From: JAEUPI01 sp044222685 | GTDB lineage: Bacteria > Pseudomonadota > Gammaproteobacteria > Burkholderiales > Burkholderiaceae_C | Assembly: GCA_044222685.1 (NCBI GenBank) | Contig: JBGAMU010000008.1 | Span: 1 to 64,000, forward strand | Length of the DNA: 64,000 nucleotides | Reading direction: 5' to 3' | Shown here: positions 8,134 through 16,089 of the stretch, in pieces | Position numbering within the stretch: position 1 is the stretch's first letter | How the letters are laid out: each line of letters opens with the position of its first letter | Position numbers and translations under genes: made by a program | Notes under the pieces: generated by a model | What the model was told of the DNA's origin: nothing | The model's database searches: none | What the model saw: only the letters and a program-made list of their open reading frames with translations

Positions 8134-8994
8134 CTACAGCGCCAGCAGCGCGCGTGCTTCGGCTGGCGAGGCCACCGCGCGGCCGGCGTTGCGTGCGCAC
8201 TGCGCCAGCGCCTCGATCAACACGCCGTTGCCCGACGCGCGTTCGCCGCCCGGCAGGTAGAAGGTGTCTTCCAGCCCGCTGCGCAGCATGCCGCCGAGCT
8301 CGGCGGTCTTCTGGTGCACCGGCCAGATCTCGGCGCGGCCGATCAGCGTGGTCTGCCACACCGCACCCGCCGGCGCATAGCGCGGCAGCAGCGCCAGCAG
8401 CTCCGCGTCGCAGGGCATGCCCGAGGCCACGCCCATCACGAAGTTGAGCTCCGGCACGCCGGGCGTCATGCCGGCCTTCTGGTACATCGCCACCGAGCGC
8501 ACGATGCCGACGTCGAAACACTCGAACTCCGGGTGCGTGTGGGTCTCGGCCATCGCGTCGAGCATCTGCTGCACCTTGGCCACCGGGTTGTCGAACACCA
8601 TCGGCGGCCAGGCCCACTGGCCGTTGTCCTTGATCTTCAGGTAGTTCAGGCTGCCGGCGTTGCAGGCCGCGATCTCGGGCTTGACGCGGCGGATGCAGGC
8701 GATCGGGCCCGACACGTCCTTGCCGACGACGCCGGTGGTCAGATTGATGATCACGCCGGGGCAGGCGGCGCGGATCGCGTCGCACACGCTCTGCGCGACA
8801 TCGGGGTCCCAGCTCGGCAGGTGGCCCATGCCGTCGCGCTGGTCGCGCAGGTGCACGTGCATGATGGACGCGCCGGCGTTGAACGCGTCGCGCGCCTCGG
8901 CCGCCATCTGCGCGGGCGTGACGGGCACCGGGTGCTGCTTGGGGTCGGTGAGCACGCCGGTGAGCGCGCAGGTGAGGATGGCCTTGTTGCTCAT
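8134..8994 (-). CDS. Beta-keto acid cleavage enzyme family protein (BKACE, DUF849)
   Basis: The 286-aa protein belongs to the family founded by 3-keto-5-aminohexanoate cleavage enzyme. Characterised members condense a beta-keto acid with acetyl-CoA and split it into acetoacetate and a new acyl-CoA. The zinc-binding HVH of IMHVHLRDQ is at about residues 46-48, and NLTTGVVG and NFVMGVASGMP are family segments. It is the last gene of the eight-gene operon and overlaps the stop of the carboxylase alpha gene as ATGA. It may perform the carbon-chain cleavage that would otherwise need an HMG-CoA-lyase-like enzyme, which I do not see in the operon; that is inference. Confidence 0.85.
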   Translation of the reverse strand: MSNKAILTCALTGVLTDPKQHPVPVTPAQMAAEARDAFNAGASIMHVHLRDQRDGMGHLPSWDPDVAQSVCDAIRAACPGVIINLTTGVVGKDVSGPIACIRRVKPEIAACNAGSLNYLKIKDNGQWAWPPMVFDNPVAKVQQMLDAMAETHTHPEFECFDVGIVRSVAMYQKAGMTPGVPELNFVMGVASGMPCDAELLALLPRYAPAGAVWQTTLIGRAEIWPVHQKTAELGGMLRSGLEDTFYLPGGERASGNGVLIEALAQCARNAGRAVASPAEARALLAL

Positions 8995-10940
8995 TCGTCA
9001 ATCTCCAGTTCGACCAGCACCGCGCCGCTCTCGACGCCGGCCTTCGGCGTGGCGTGCACGGCACGCACGGTGCCTGCGGCGCCGGCCGTGAGCCACATCT
9101 CCATCTTCATCGCCTCCACGCTCACCAGCTGCTGGCCGGCCGCCACCGCATCGCCGGCGCGCACCAGCACCTGCGCCACCACACCGGCCACCGGCGCGCG
9201 TGCACGGCGCGGGTCGACGCCGCTGTCGCGCTGCGGCCAGGGCGAGGCTTCGGTGAAGGTGAACACGTCGCCATCGAGCGCCAGGTGCAGCGTGTGGCCG
9301 TCGTCGGCGACGATCGCACGCCGGCGTGCGCCGTCGAGCTCGACCGTCAGCGTGCGGTCGTCGCGCGCGACGATGCGCACGAGATGGTTCGCCTCGCCAT
9401 CGTTCACCTGCGCGCCCGCCGCGTCGGCGTGCACATGCAGCGCGCGGTGCTGCGCATCGCAGTGCAGCGTCATCGCGTAGCCGGCCAGGCTGGCCGGTCG
9501 CCAGCCGGTGCCGTGGCGCGTGGCGCGCGCGGCAGCAGCGATCGCCCAGGCCTCGTCGCCCGGCAGCGGGCGCAGCAGCAGCTCGTGCGGCCCGGCGGCC
9601 CAGTCGTCGAGCAGCGTGGTCGTCAGGCGTGCCTGCGTGAAGGCCTCGCAGCGCAGCAGGTCGGCCAGGAAGCGCGCGTTGCTGCGCACGCCGAGCAGCG
9701 GTGACGCGGCGAGCGTGGCGACACCCTGGCGCACCGCATCGGCACGGTCGCGGCCGTGGGCGATGAACTTGGCGATCATCGCGTCGTAGTAGGGCGTGAT
9801 CGTGCCGCCTTCGGCGATGCCATCGTCCACGCGCGCGCCAGCCGCTCGCGCCGCCTCAGGCCGCCAGTGCACGACGTGGCCGGTCTGCGGCTTGTAGCCG
9901 TCGTACGGGTCCTCGGTGTAGAGGCGCAGCTCGATGGCATGGCCATCGAAGCGGATCTCGTCTTGCTGCAGCGGCAGCGCCTCGCCGGCGGCGACGCGCA
10001 GCTGCCACTCCACCAGATCGAGCCCGGTGACGCACTCGGTGACCGGGTGCTCGACCTGCAGCCGCGTGTTCATTTCGAGGAACCAGTGCTTGAGCTCGGC
10101 GTCGACGATGAACTCCACCGTGCCGGCGCCCACGTAGCCCACCGCGCGCGCCGCGGCCACCGCGTCGCGGCCCATCGCGTCGCGCATCGCCGGGCTCACG
10201 ACGGGTGAGGGCGCCTCTTCGATCACTTTCTGCCGCCGGCGCTGCGCGGTGCAGTCGCGCTCGCCCAGATGCACGACGTTGCCGTGCGAGTCGGCGAAGA
10301 CCTGGATCTCGATGTGCCGGCCGTGCTGAATCAGCCGCTCGAGCATCAGCGTGCCATCGCCGAACGCGCTCTCGGCCTCGCGGCGCGCACCGGCCAGTGC
10401 CGACGCGATGTCGGCTTCGTGCTCGACCAGCCGCATGCCGCGGCCACCACCGCCGGCCACCGCCTTGACCAGCAGCGGAAAGCCCAGCGTGCGCGCCTCG
10501 TGCGAGAGTCGCGTTTCCGTCTGTTCGTCCCCGAGATAACCGGGCGCGCAGGGCACGCCGGCCTCGATCATTCGGCGCTTGGCCAGCGCCTTGTCGCCCA
10601 TCGCGCGGATCGCCGCCGGCGGCGGGCCGATGAAGACCAGGCCCGCGTCGAGGCAGGCCTGCGCGAAGTCGGCGCGTTCGGACAGGAACCCGTAGCCCGG
10701 GTGCACCGCGTCGGCACCGGTCTGCTTCGCCGCCGCGAGCAGCGCGTCGATCGACAGATACGACAACGCCGCCGGTGGCGGGCCGATGCGAACCGCCTCG
10801 TCGGCCAGCGCGACGTGCGGCGACGCCGCGTCGGCGTCGCTGTACACGGCAACCGTGCGATAGCCCACGCGCCGCGCGGTGCGCATCACGCGGCACGCGA
10901 TCTCGCCGCGGTTGGCAACCAGGATCTTGCGGAACGTCAT
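8991..10940 (-). CDS. atuF: Acyl-CoA carboxylase alpha subunit: biotin carboxylase plus biotin carrier (geranyl-CoA carboxylase type)
   Basis: The 649-aa protein carries out ATP-dependent carboxylation of biotin and hands the carboxyl to the beta subunit. The biotin carboxylase domain (about 1-450) has the ATP-grasp loop GGGGRGM and EMNTRLQVEHPVTE. A linker region is followed by a biotinyl domain whose acceptor is Lys612 in EAMKMEM. Size and order match the alpha subunits of methylcrotonyl-, geranyl- and propionyl-CoA carboxylases. The alpha subunit is not diagnostic of substrate; the geranyl-type label rests on the beta subunit at 14467 and on the neighbours. ATG at 10940 overlaps the upstream stop codon by four bases. 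Confidence 0.85.
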   Translation of the reverse strand: MTFRKILVANRGEIACRVMRTARRVGYRTVAVYSDADAASPHVALADEAVRIGPPPAALSYLSIDALLAAAKQTGADAVHPGYGFLSERADFAQACLDAGLVFIGPPPAAIRAMGDKALAKRRMIEAGVPCAPGYLGDEQTETRLSHEARTLGFPLLVKAVAGGGGRGMRLVEHEADIASALAGARREAESAFGDGTLMLERLIQHGRHIEIQVFADSHGNVVHLGERDCTAQRRRQKVIEEAPSPVVSPAMRDAMGRDAVAAARAVGYVGAGTVEFIVDAELKHWFLEMNTRLQVEHPVTECVTGLDLVEWQLRVAAGEALPLQQDEIRFDGHAIELRLYTEDPYDGYKPQTGHVVHWRPEAARAAGARVDDGIAEGGTITPYYDAMIAKFIAHGRDRADAVRQGVATLAASPLLGVRSNARFLADLLRCEAFTQARLTTTLLDDWAAGPHELLLRPLPGDEAWAIAAAARATRHGTGWRPASLAGYAMTLHCDAQHRALHVHADAAGAQVNDGEANHLVRIVARDDRTLTVELDGARRRAIVADDGHTLHLALDGDVFTFTEASPWPQRDSGVDPRRARAPVAGVVAQVLVRAGDAVAAGQQLVSVEAMKMEMWLTAGAAGTVRAVHATPKAGVESGAVLVELEIDE

Positions 10941-11644
10941 GCGAAGCGCGCCGTCCACTCGGCGACATCGGCGTCGATGGCTCGCCGCAGCGCGGCCAGC
11001 GTGTCGGCGCGAAGCCGCTGCTTGGTGGCGGTGTACGCGCCGGGGTCGAGCTTGCGCAGCCGCGTCACGCGCGCCTGCACCGCGTCGGCCAGCGCCGCGG
11101 GCGCCGCCAGTTCGTCGAAGAAGCCGGCCTCCAGCGCCTGCCGTGGCGCGTGCGGCTCGGCCTGCAGCGCGGTGCGCTCCAATGCCGCCGGGGTCAGCCG
11201 CTGGCGGCACACTTCGATCGCAAAGCGCGGCAGCGTCATCGCGTTCTGCACCTCGTTGGCCTGCACGATGCGCGTCGCATCGTCGGTGCCGATGCGCCAG
11301 TCGGCGCTCAGCAGCACGAAGGCGCCCATCGCGATCGCGTGGCCGGTGCACACCGCGAGCAGCGGGTGCGGGTAGGCCAGCATTCGCTCGGCGAGGCGCG
11401 CGCCTTCGGTCAGCATCTGCACGATCTCGGCCGGCTCGCGCTTGAAGGCGGCCAGGTCGAAGCCGCCGCTGAACAGGCCCGCGCGGCCGCGCAGCACGAC
11501 GATGTCGCGTTGTTCCTGCGCCTGCTGCAGTGCCTGGTGCAGCGACTGCAGCATGCGCACGCTCATCACGTTGGCCTTGCCGTCGTCCATGGTCAGCGTG
11601 GTCACGCCGTCGGCGCGGTCTATCGACAGAATGTCCTGCGTCAC
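10937..11644 (-). CDS. Short enoyl-CoA hydratase/isomerase family protein
   Basis: Crotonase-fold protein of 235 aa, shorter than usual. It starts at GTG (11644) in a GTGA overlap with the stop codon of the preceding crotonase gene. The oxyanion segment is recognisable (RAGLFSGGFDLAAF), but the usual glycine-rich GGG-LE motif is replaced by AIAMGAFVLLSAD, so the Glu144 equivalent is missing while a glutamate near the Glu164 position remains (QANEVQ). Two tandem crotonases in one operon suggest either successive steps or a regulatory partner. A role in terpene acyl-CoA breakdown is inferred from context only. Confidence 0.82.
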   Translation of the reverse strand: MTQDILSIDRADGVTTLTMDDGKANVMSVRMLQSLHQALQQAQEQRDIVVLRGRAGLFSGGFDLAAFKREPAEIVQMLTEGARLAERMLAYPHPLLAVCTGHAIAMGAFVLLSADWRIGTDDATRIVQANEVQNAMTLPRFAIEVCRQRLTPAALERTALQAEPHAPRQALEAGFFDELAAPAALADAVQARVTRLRKLDPGAYTATKQRLRADTLAALRRAIDADVAEWTARFA

Positions 11645-12420
11645 GGTGCCCACCTGGGTTTGCGTTTCTGCACGAAGGCCGACGCGCCCTCGATGCCTTC
11701 GGCGCCGGTGGCCGCACGCGCGAACACCATCGCCGCCTCCTGCACCAGCGCGGCCGGCGGCGTGAAGCGCGCCTTGGCGATCAGCGCCTTGGTGGCCGCC
11801 ACCGCGCCGGGCGCGCATTGCAGCAGCTCGTTGAGCACTCGCTGCAGCGCCGCGTCGAGCGCCGTGCCGCCTTCGTGCACCTCGTGGACGAGCCGCAGCT
11901 CGAGCGCGGTGCGCGCATCGATGCGTCCACCGGTGACGGCCAGCCGTTTGGCCTCGCTGTAGCCGAGCCGCTCGACCAGGAACGGCGCGATCTGCGCCGG
12001 CACCACGCCGATCGACGTCTCGGGCAGGCGGAACAGCGTGGTCTCGCCGGCAATCGCCACGTCGGCCACGCAGGCCAGGCCGAAGCCGCCGCCCATCACC
12101 GTGCCTTCGAGCACGGCGACGGTCGTGATCGGCGTGTTGGCGAACGCCACGCACAGCTCGCCGAAGCGCGCGTTCATCGCCGCCATGCTCTCCACGTCGC
12201 GCGGCGCGCCGGCCAGGCTCTTGAGGTCGGCGCCGGCGCAGAAGTGGCCGCCGGTACCGCGCAGCACCACGGCGCGCACGTCGCCGTCGCTCTCGGCCTG
12301 CGTGAGCGCATCACGCAGGCCGGTCACCATGTCGGTGTTCATCGCGTTGCGCACCTCGGGCCGGTTCAGCGTGAGGTACAGCACGCCGGACTCGCGGCGC
12401 TGCAGGACGGCGTCGCTCAT
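11641..12420 (-). CDS. Enoyl-CoA hydratase family protein, possibly isohexenylglutaconyl-CoA hydratase-like
   Basis: Crotonase-fold protein of 259 aa. It shows NRPEVRNAM, the oxyanion segment GGHFCAGADLK and EGTVMGGGFGLACVAD. The Glu144 position is Gly, while the Glu164 equivalent is kept in FRLPETSIGVVP. In the Atu pathway the hydratase AtuE adds water to isohexenylglutaconyl-CoA, and this gene occupies the matching place between a dehydrogenase/carboxylase pair and the carboxylase alpha subunit. I do not assign the symbol because glutaconyl-type and other hydratases are hard to separate by eye. ATG at 12420 overlaps the upstream TPR gene stop by four bases. Confidence 0.8.
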   Translation of the reverse strand: MSDAVLQRRESGVLYLTLNRPEVRNAMNTDMVTGLRDALTQAESDGDVRAVVLRGTGGHFCAGADLKSLAGAPRDVESMAAMNARFGELCVAFANTPITTVAVLEGTVMGGGFGLACVADVAIAGETTLFRLPETSIGVVPAQIAPFLVERLGYSEAKRLAVTGGRIDARTALELRLVHEVHEGGTALDAALQRVLNELLQCAPGAVAATKALIAKARFTPPAALVQEAAMVFARAATGAEGIEGASAFVQKRKPRWAP

Positions 12421-13286
12421 TTCGATGTGGCCTTCAGCCGCGCGGCGTAGTGCGCGGCGCGCTCGGTGTTGCCCTGGGCCTTGTAGATGGCCTCCAGCTC
12501 TTCGAACACGTAGGGGTCGGGCTCGCCGGCGGCGTCCCACTCGCGCTCCAGCCGCAGCTGGATGTCGCGCGCTTCGTCCAGGCGGCCCATGTGGCGCAGC
12601 GTCATCGCGATCATCCAGTGTGCGATGCGAATCGGCCCGGTCTTGCCGTTGCGCTCGGCCGCGGCGAGCGAACGCTGGAACTCGGCCAACGCCTCCTCGT
12701 GCCGCTTCATCTGGTGCAGCGCGTAGCCGCGGTTGTTGCGCAGCGTCGCCTCCCAGCGCTGCGCCGCCGGATGCTTGGAGTTCAGCGCGATCGCCAGCCC
12801 GGCATCGGCCCACTTCACGCCGTCGGCGGGATCGGTGTCGATGAAGGCGTACATGTGCAGCGTGTCGATCGCCAGCGCGTCGAGCTGGGCAGTTTTGGCG
12901 ATCGCCAGCGCGCGGTCGTAGGCCTCGCGCGCGGCCTTCTTCGCATCGGCCGTCAACTCGTCGGGCTTGTGCGTGGCCGAACCCCAGGTGCGGCCCAGCT
13001 CGAGCCAGTAGCGCACCTTCGCTTCCGCGCCAGCCTTGCCGAGCGAGGGCTCCACTTCGGCCAGGACCTGCCGCGCCCGCGCGAAGTCGCGCCGCAGGCC
13101 GAAAGTGCGCGCGATCTGCGTCTGCAGGATCAGTGCGTCGTCGCCTTGCGCCGTGGCCAGCGCGGCGCGAAAGCGCTCCTCGCTGAGCGCGGGCTTGTTG
13201 AAGTCCCACAACGCATTCAGGTCGACGGCGGCCATCGCGGAGCTCCCGGTCAGCAGGGCGGCGAAGTAGAGCGAAAGCGTGCGCAT
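12417..13286 (-). CDS. Secreted TPR-repeat protein of unknown function
   Basis: The 289-aa protein has a Sec signal peptide (MRTLSLYFAALLTGSSAMAA) followed by helical tetratricopeptide-like repeats, for example at about residues 185-215 (NNRGYALHQMKRHEEALAEF) and 225-265. It has no catalytic domain I recognise. It sits inside a cytoplasmic acyl-CoA catabolic operon: 4 bases after the acyl-CoA dehydrogenase gene and overlapping the next crotonase start by 4 bases. Co-translation therefore looks deliberate even though the product is exported. It may scaffold an envelope process linked to substrate entry; this is speculative. Confidence 0.75.
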   Translation of the reverse strand: MRTLSLYFAALLTGSSAMAAVDLNALWDFNKPALSEERFRAALATAQGDDALILQTQIARTFGLRRDFARARQVLAEVEPSLGKAGAEAKVRYWLELGRTWGSATHKPDELTADAKKAAREAYDRALAIAKTAQLDALAIDTLHMYAFIDTDPADGVKWADAGLAIALNSKHPAAQRWEATLRNNRGYALHQMKRHEEALAEFQRSLAAAERNGKTGPIRIAHWMIAMTLRHMGRLDEARDIQLRLEREWDAAGEPDPYVFEELEAIYKAQGNTERAAHYAARLKATSK

Positions 13287-13290
13287 GCCG

Positions 13291-14448
13291 TCAACGCACT
13301 TCCTTCGGCAGCGTGCCCTCGAGCTTGCAGATGATGCCCAGCATCACCTCGTCAGCGCCGCCGCCGATCGAGCCGAGCCGGCCGTCGCGGAAACCCTGCG
13401 ACACCGGGTTGTCCCAGGTGAAACCCATGCCGCCCCAGTATTGCAGGCAGGCGTCGTGCACCTCGCGGCTCAGACGCCCGACTTTGAGCTTGGCCATCGA
13501 CGCGAGCTTGGTCACGTCCTTCCCGCTCACGTAGAGCTCCACCGCGCGATAGGTCAGCGCGCGCAGCGCCTCGACCTCGGTGCGCAGCTCGGCGAGCCGA
13601 AAATGCACCACCTGGTTGTCGAGGATGCTCTTGCCGAAGGCCTGGCGCTGGCGGGTGTAGTCAATGGTCTGGTCGATCGCGCCGTCCAGCCCCGTGATGC
13701 CCGAGGCGGCGGCCCACAGCCGCTCCTCCTGGAACTGCATCATCTGGAAGATGAAGCCCATGCCCTCCTGGCCGATGAGGTTGCGGCGCGGCACGCGCAC
13801 GTTGTCGAAGAAGAGCTGCGCGGTGTCGCTGCTCCACATGCCGATCTTGTGGATCTTCTGCTTGGTGATCCCCGGCGAATCCATCGGCACCACGATCAGG
13901 CTCTTGTTCTTGTGCGGGCCGCCTTCCTGCGAGGTGTTGGCGAGCAGGCAGATCCAGTCGGCCTGCATGCCGTTGGTGATCCACATCTTGGTGCCGTTGA
14001 TCACGTAGTCGCCGCCGTCCTTGCGCGCGAAGGTCTTCAGCGCCGCCACGTCCGAGCCGCCGCCCGGCTCGCTGACGCCGATGCTGCATACCAGGTCGCC
14101 GGCGATCGTCGGCATCAGGAACTCCTTGCGCAGCTCGTCGGAGCCGAAGCGCGCCAGCGCCGGTGTGGCCATGTCGGTCTGCACGCCGATCGACATCGGC
14201 ACGCCGCCGCAGTCGCAGGTGCCGAGTGCCTCGGCCATCACCATCGAGTAGCTGAAGTCCAGGCCCGCGCCGCCGAACTCCTCGGGGTACTTGAGGCCCA
14301 GCATGCCAAGGTCGCCGAGCTTCTTCATCACCTCGTGGGCCGGGTACTGCTCGGCCTTTTCCCACTCCTTCACGTGCGGGTTCACCTCGTTGGCGATGAA
14401 GCGCGTGACGGTGTCGCGGATCTGGTTGTGCTCTTGCGTGAACTTCAT
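13291..14448 (-). CDS. atuD: Acyl-CoA dehydrogenase, citronellyl-CoA dehydrogenase-like
   Basis: FAD-dependent acyl-CoA dehydrogenase of 385 aa, the normal length. Family segments are SIGVSEPGGGSDVAAL, MWITNGMQADW and RQAFGKSI. The catalytic base is probably the glutamate in the helix segment QEERLWAAA, as in isovaleryl-CoA dehydrogenase, because the alternative C-terminal position is Gly (IGGGADEV). From memory, the stretches PMSIGVQTDMATPALARFGS and FFDNVRVPRRNLIGQEGMGF closely resemble Pseudomonas AtuD, which oxidises citronellyl-CoA to geranyl-CoA; an isovaleryl-CoA role is the alternative. It follows the carboxylase beta gene by 18 bases. Confidence 0.8.
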   Translation of the reverse strand: MKFTQEHNQIRDTVTRFIANEVNPHVKEWEKAEQYPAHEVMKKLGDLGMLGLKYPEEFGGAGLDFSYSMVMAEALGTCDCGGVPMSIGVQTDMATPALARFGSDELRKEFLMPTIAGDLVCSIGVSEPGGGSDVAALKTFARKDGGDYVINGTKMWITNGMQADWICLLANTSQEGGPHKNKSLIVVPMDSPGITKQKIHKIGMWSSDTAQLFFDNVRVPRRNLIGQEGMGFIFQMMQFQEERLWAAASGITGLDGAIDQTIDYTRQRQAFGKSILDNQVVHFRLAELRTEVEALRALTYRAVELYVSGKDVTKLASMAKLKVGRLSREVHDACLQYWGGMGFTWDNPVSQGFRDGRLGSIGGGADEVMLGIICKLEGTLPKEVR

Positions 14449-14466
14449 GTCGGGTCTTTCGAGTGA

Positions 14467-16089
14467 CTAGAGTCGGGCGATGCCGAAGGTATTGGGCCGC
14501 AGTGTGCGCGCGTCGGCCTCGGCCGTGATGGCCAGGCACAGCGCCAGGATGCGCCGCGTGTCGCGCGGGTCGATGATGCCGTCGTCCCACAGCCGCGCGG
14601 TGCCGAAGAGGGCGGTGGATTCCTTGTCGAGCCGCGCGTGCAGGTGGTCGCTCATCGCCTTGAGCGCCTCTTCGTTCACCGGCTGGCCGGCGCGCTCGAG
14701 CTTGGCGCGGTTGACGATGTCCATCACCTTGGCGATCTGCGCGCCGCCCATCACCGCGGTGCGCGCGCAGGGCCAGCTGAAGATGAAGCGCGGGTCGAAG
14801 CCGCGGCCGCACATGCCGTAGTTGCCGGCGCCGAACGAGCCACCCACGACGATGGTGAACTTGGGCACCCGCGCGTTGGCCACCGCCTGGATCATCTTGC
14901 TGCCGTGCTTGATGGCACCGGCCCGCTCGGCCGCGCGGCCCACCATGTAGCCGGTGGTGTTCTGCAGAAAGAGCAGCGGCGTGCCAGACTGGTCGCACAG
15001 CTGGATGAACTGCGCCGCCTTGGTGGAGCCGTTGGGCTGGATCGGCCCGTTGTTGCCCAGGATGCCGATGCGCCGGCCCTCGATCTGCGCGTGGCCGCAG
15101 ATCGTGTCGTTGGCATAGGCAGCCTTGAATTCGAGAAAGCGTGATCCGTCGACCAGCCGCGCGACGATCTCGCGCACGTCGTAGGGCTCGCGGTCGTCGG
15201 CCGGCACCAGGCCCATCAGCTCCTCGGCGTCGAAGAGCGGCGGCTCGAAGTCGGCAGGCGAGGGCGGCACCTCGTCCCACGGCAGCTGGTGCATCAGCTC
15301 GCGCGTGACTGCGATCGCATGCGCGTCGTTCTCGGTGAGGTACTCGCCGAGGCCGGTGACCTCGGCGTGGGTGAGTGCGCCGCCGAGCTCCTCGTCGGTC
15401 GCGTCCTCGCCGATCGCGGCCTTCACCAGCGGCGGCCCGGCCAGGTAGATGCTCGAGCGGCCGCGCACCAGCACCACGTAGTCGCTCAAGCCCGGCAGAT
15501 ACGCGCCGCCCGCGGTCGACGAGCCGTGCACCACCGCGATCTGCGGTATGCCCATCGCAGACAGCCGCGCCTGGTTGGCAAAGCTGCGCCCGCCCTCGAC
15601 GAACATCTCGCTCTGGTACATCAGGTTGGCGCCGCCGCTCTCCACGAGATGGATGAATGGCAGCTTGTTGTCACGCGCCAGCTCCTGCAGCCGCAGCGCC
15701 TTCTTCAGGCCCATCGGTGCGACCGTGCCGCCTTTGATGCCCGAATCGCTGGCGCCGATGATCACGCGCTTGCCCGTGACGACACCGATGCCGGCGATCG
15801 AGCCGCCGCCCATGATCACCTTCTTGCCATCGTCGTCGTGCATGCCCAGACCGGCCAGCGAGCACAGCGGCAGAAAGCTCGACCCGCGATCGATCAACCG
15901 CGCCACCCGCTCGCGCGGCGGCAGCTGCCCGCGCTCTTCGAACCGCGCCCGCTTGCTCTCGCTCTCGGCCACCACCTTCGCTTCGAGCGCCCGCACCTCG
16001 GCCAGCCGCTCGTGCATGCGTTTGGCATTGGCCTCGTAGGTGGCGCTCTTGGTGTTGAGCGTCGTGGCGAGAGGGGGCATTCTCGTCAC
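14467..16089 (-). CDS. atuC: Acyl-CoA carboxylase beta (carboxyltransferase) subunit, geranyl-CoA carboxylase-like
   Basis: Carboxyltransferase of 540 aa with two crotonase-like halves that moves the carboxyl from biotin to an acyl-CoA. The segment MFVEGGRSFANQARLSAMGI replaces the FPDREHFGRIF-type segment of methylcrotonyl-CoA carboxylase, and STAGGAYLPGLSDYV replaces TAGGAYVPAMSDE. A small residue where MCC has Phe is what was described for geranyl-CoA carboxylase, whose pocket takes a longer chain. The start is GTG at 16089 in a GTGA overlap with the SDR gene, with GAGG 7 bases upstream; an ATG nine bases later is possible. Its partner is the alpha subunit at 8991. Confidence 0.82.
   Translation of the reverse strand: MTRMPPLATTLNTKSATYEANAKRMHERLAEVRALEAKVVAESESKRARFEERGQLPPRERVARLIDRGSSFLPLCSLAGLGMHDDDGKKVIMGGGSIAGIGVVTGKRVIIGASDSGIKGGTVAPMGLKKALRLQELARDNKLPFIHLVESGGANLMYQSEMFVEGGRSFANQARLSAMGIPQIAVVHGSSTAGGAYLPGLSDYVVLVRGRSSIYLAGPPLVKAAIGEDATDEELGGALTHAEVTGLGEYLTENDAHAIAVTRELMHQLPWDEVPPSPADFEPPLFDAEELMGLVPADDREPYDVREIVARLVDGSRFLEFKAAYANDTICGHAQIEGRRIGILGNNGPIQPNGSTKAAQFIQLCDQSGTPLLFLQNTTGYMVGRAAERAGAIKHGSKMIQAVANARVPKFTIVVGGSFGAGNYGMCGRGFDPRFIFSWPCARTAVMGGAQIAKVMDIVNRAKLERAGQPVNEEALKAMSDHLHARLDKESTALFGTARLWDDGIIDPRDTRRILALCLAITAEADARTLRPNTFGIARL

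Noticed and set aside
11641..12420. Methylglutaconyl-CoA hydratase of the leucine pathway (LiuC)
   Set aside because: Possible, but the neighbouring beta carboxylase has the geranyl-type rather than methylcrotonyl-type pocket, so I left the symbol blank and favoured the Atu-like reading.
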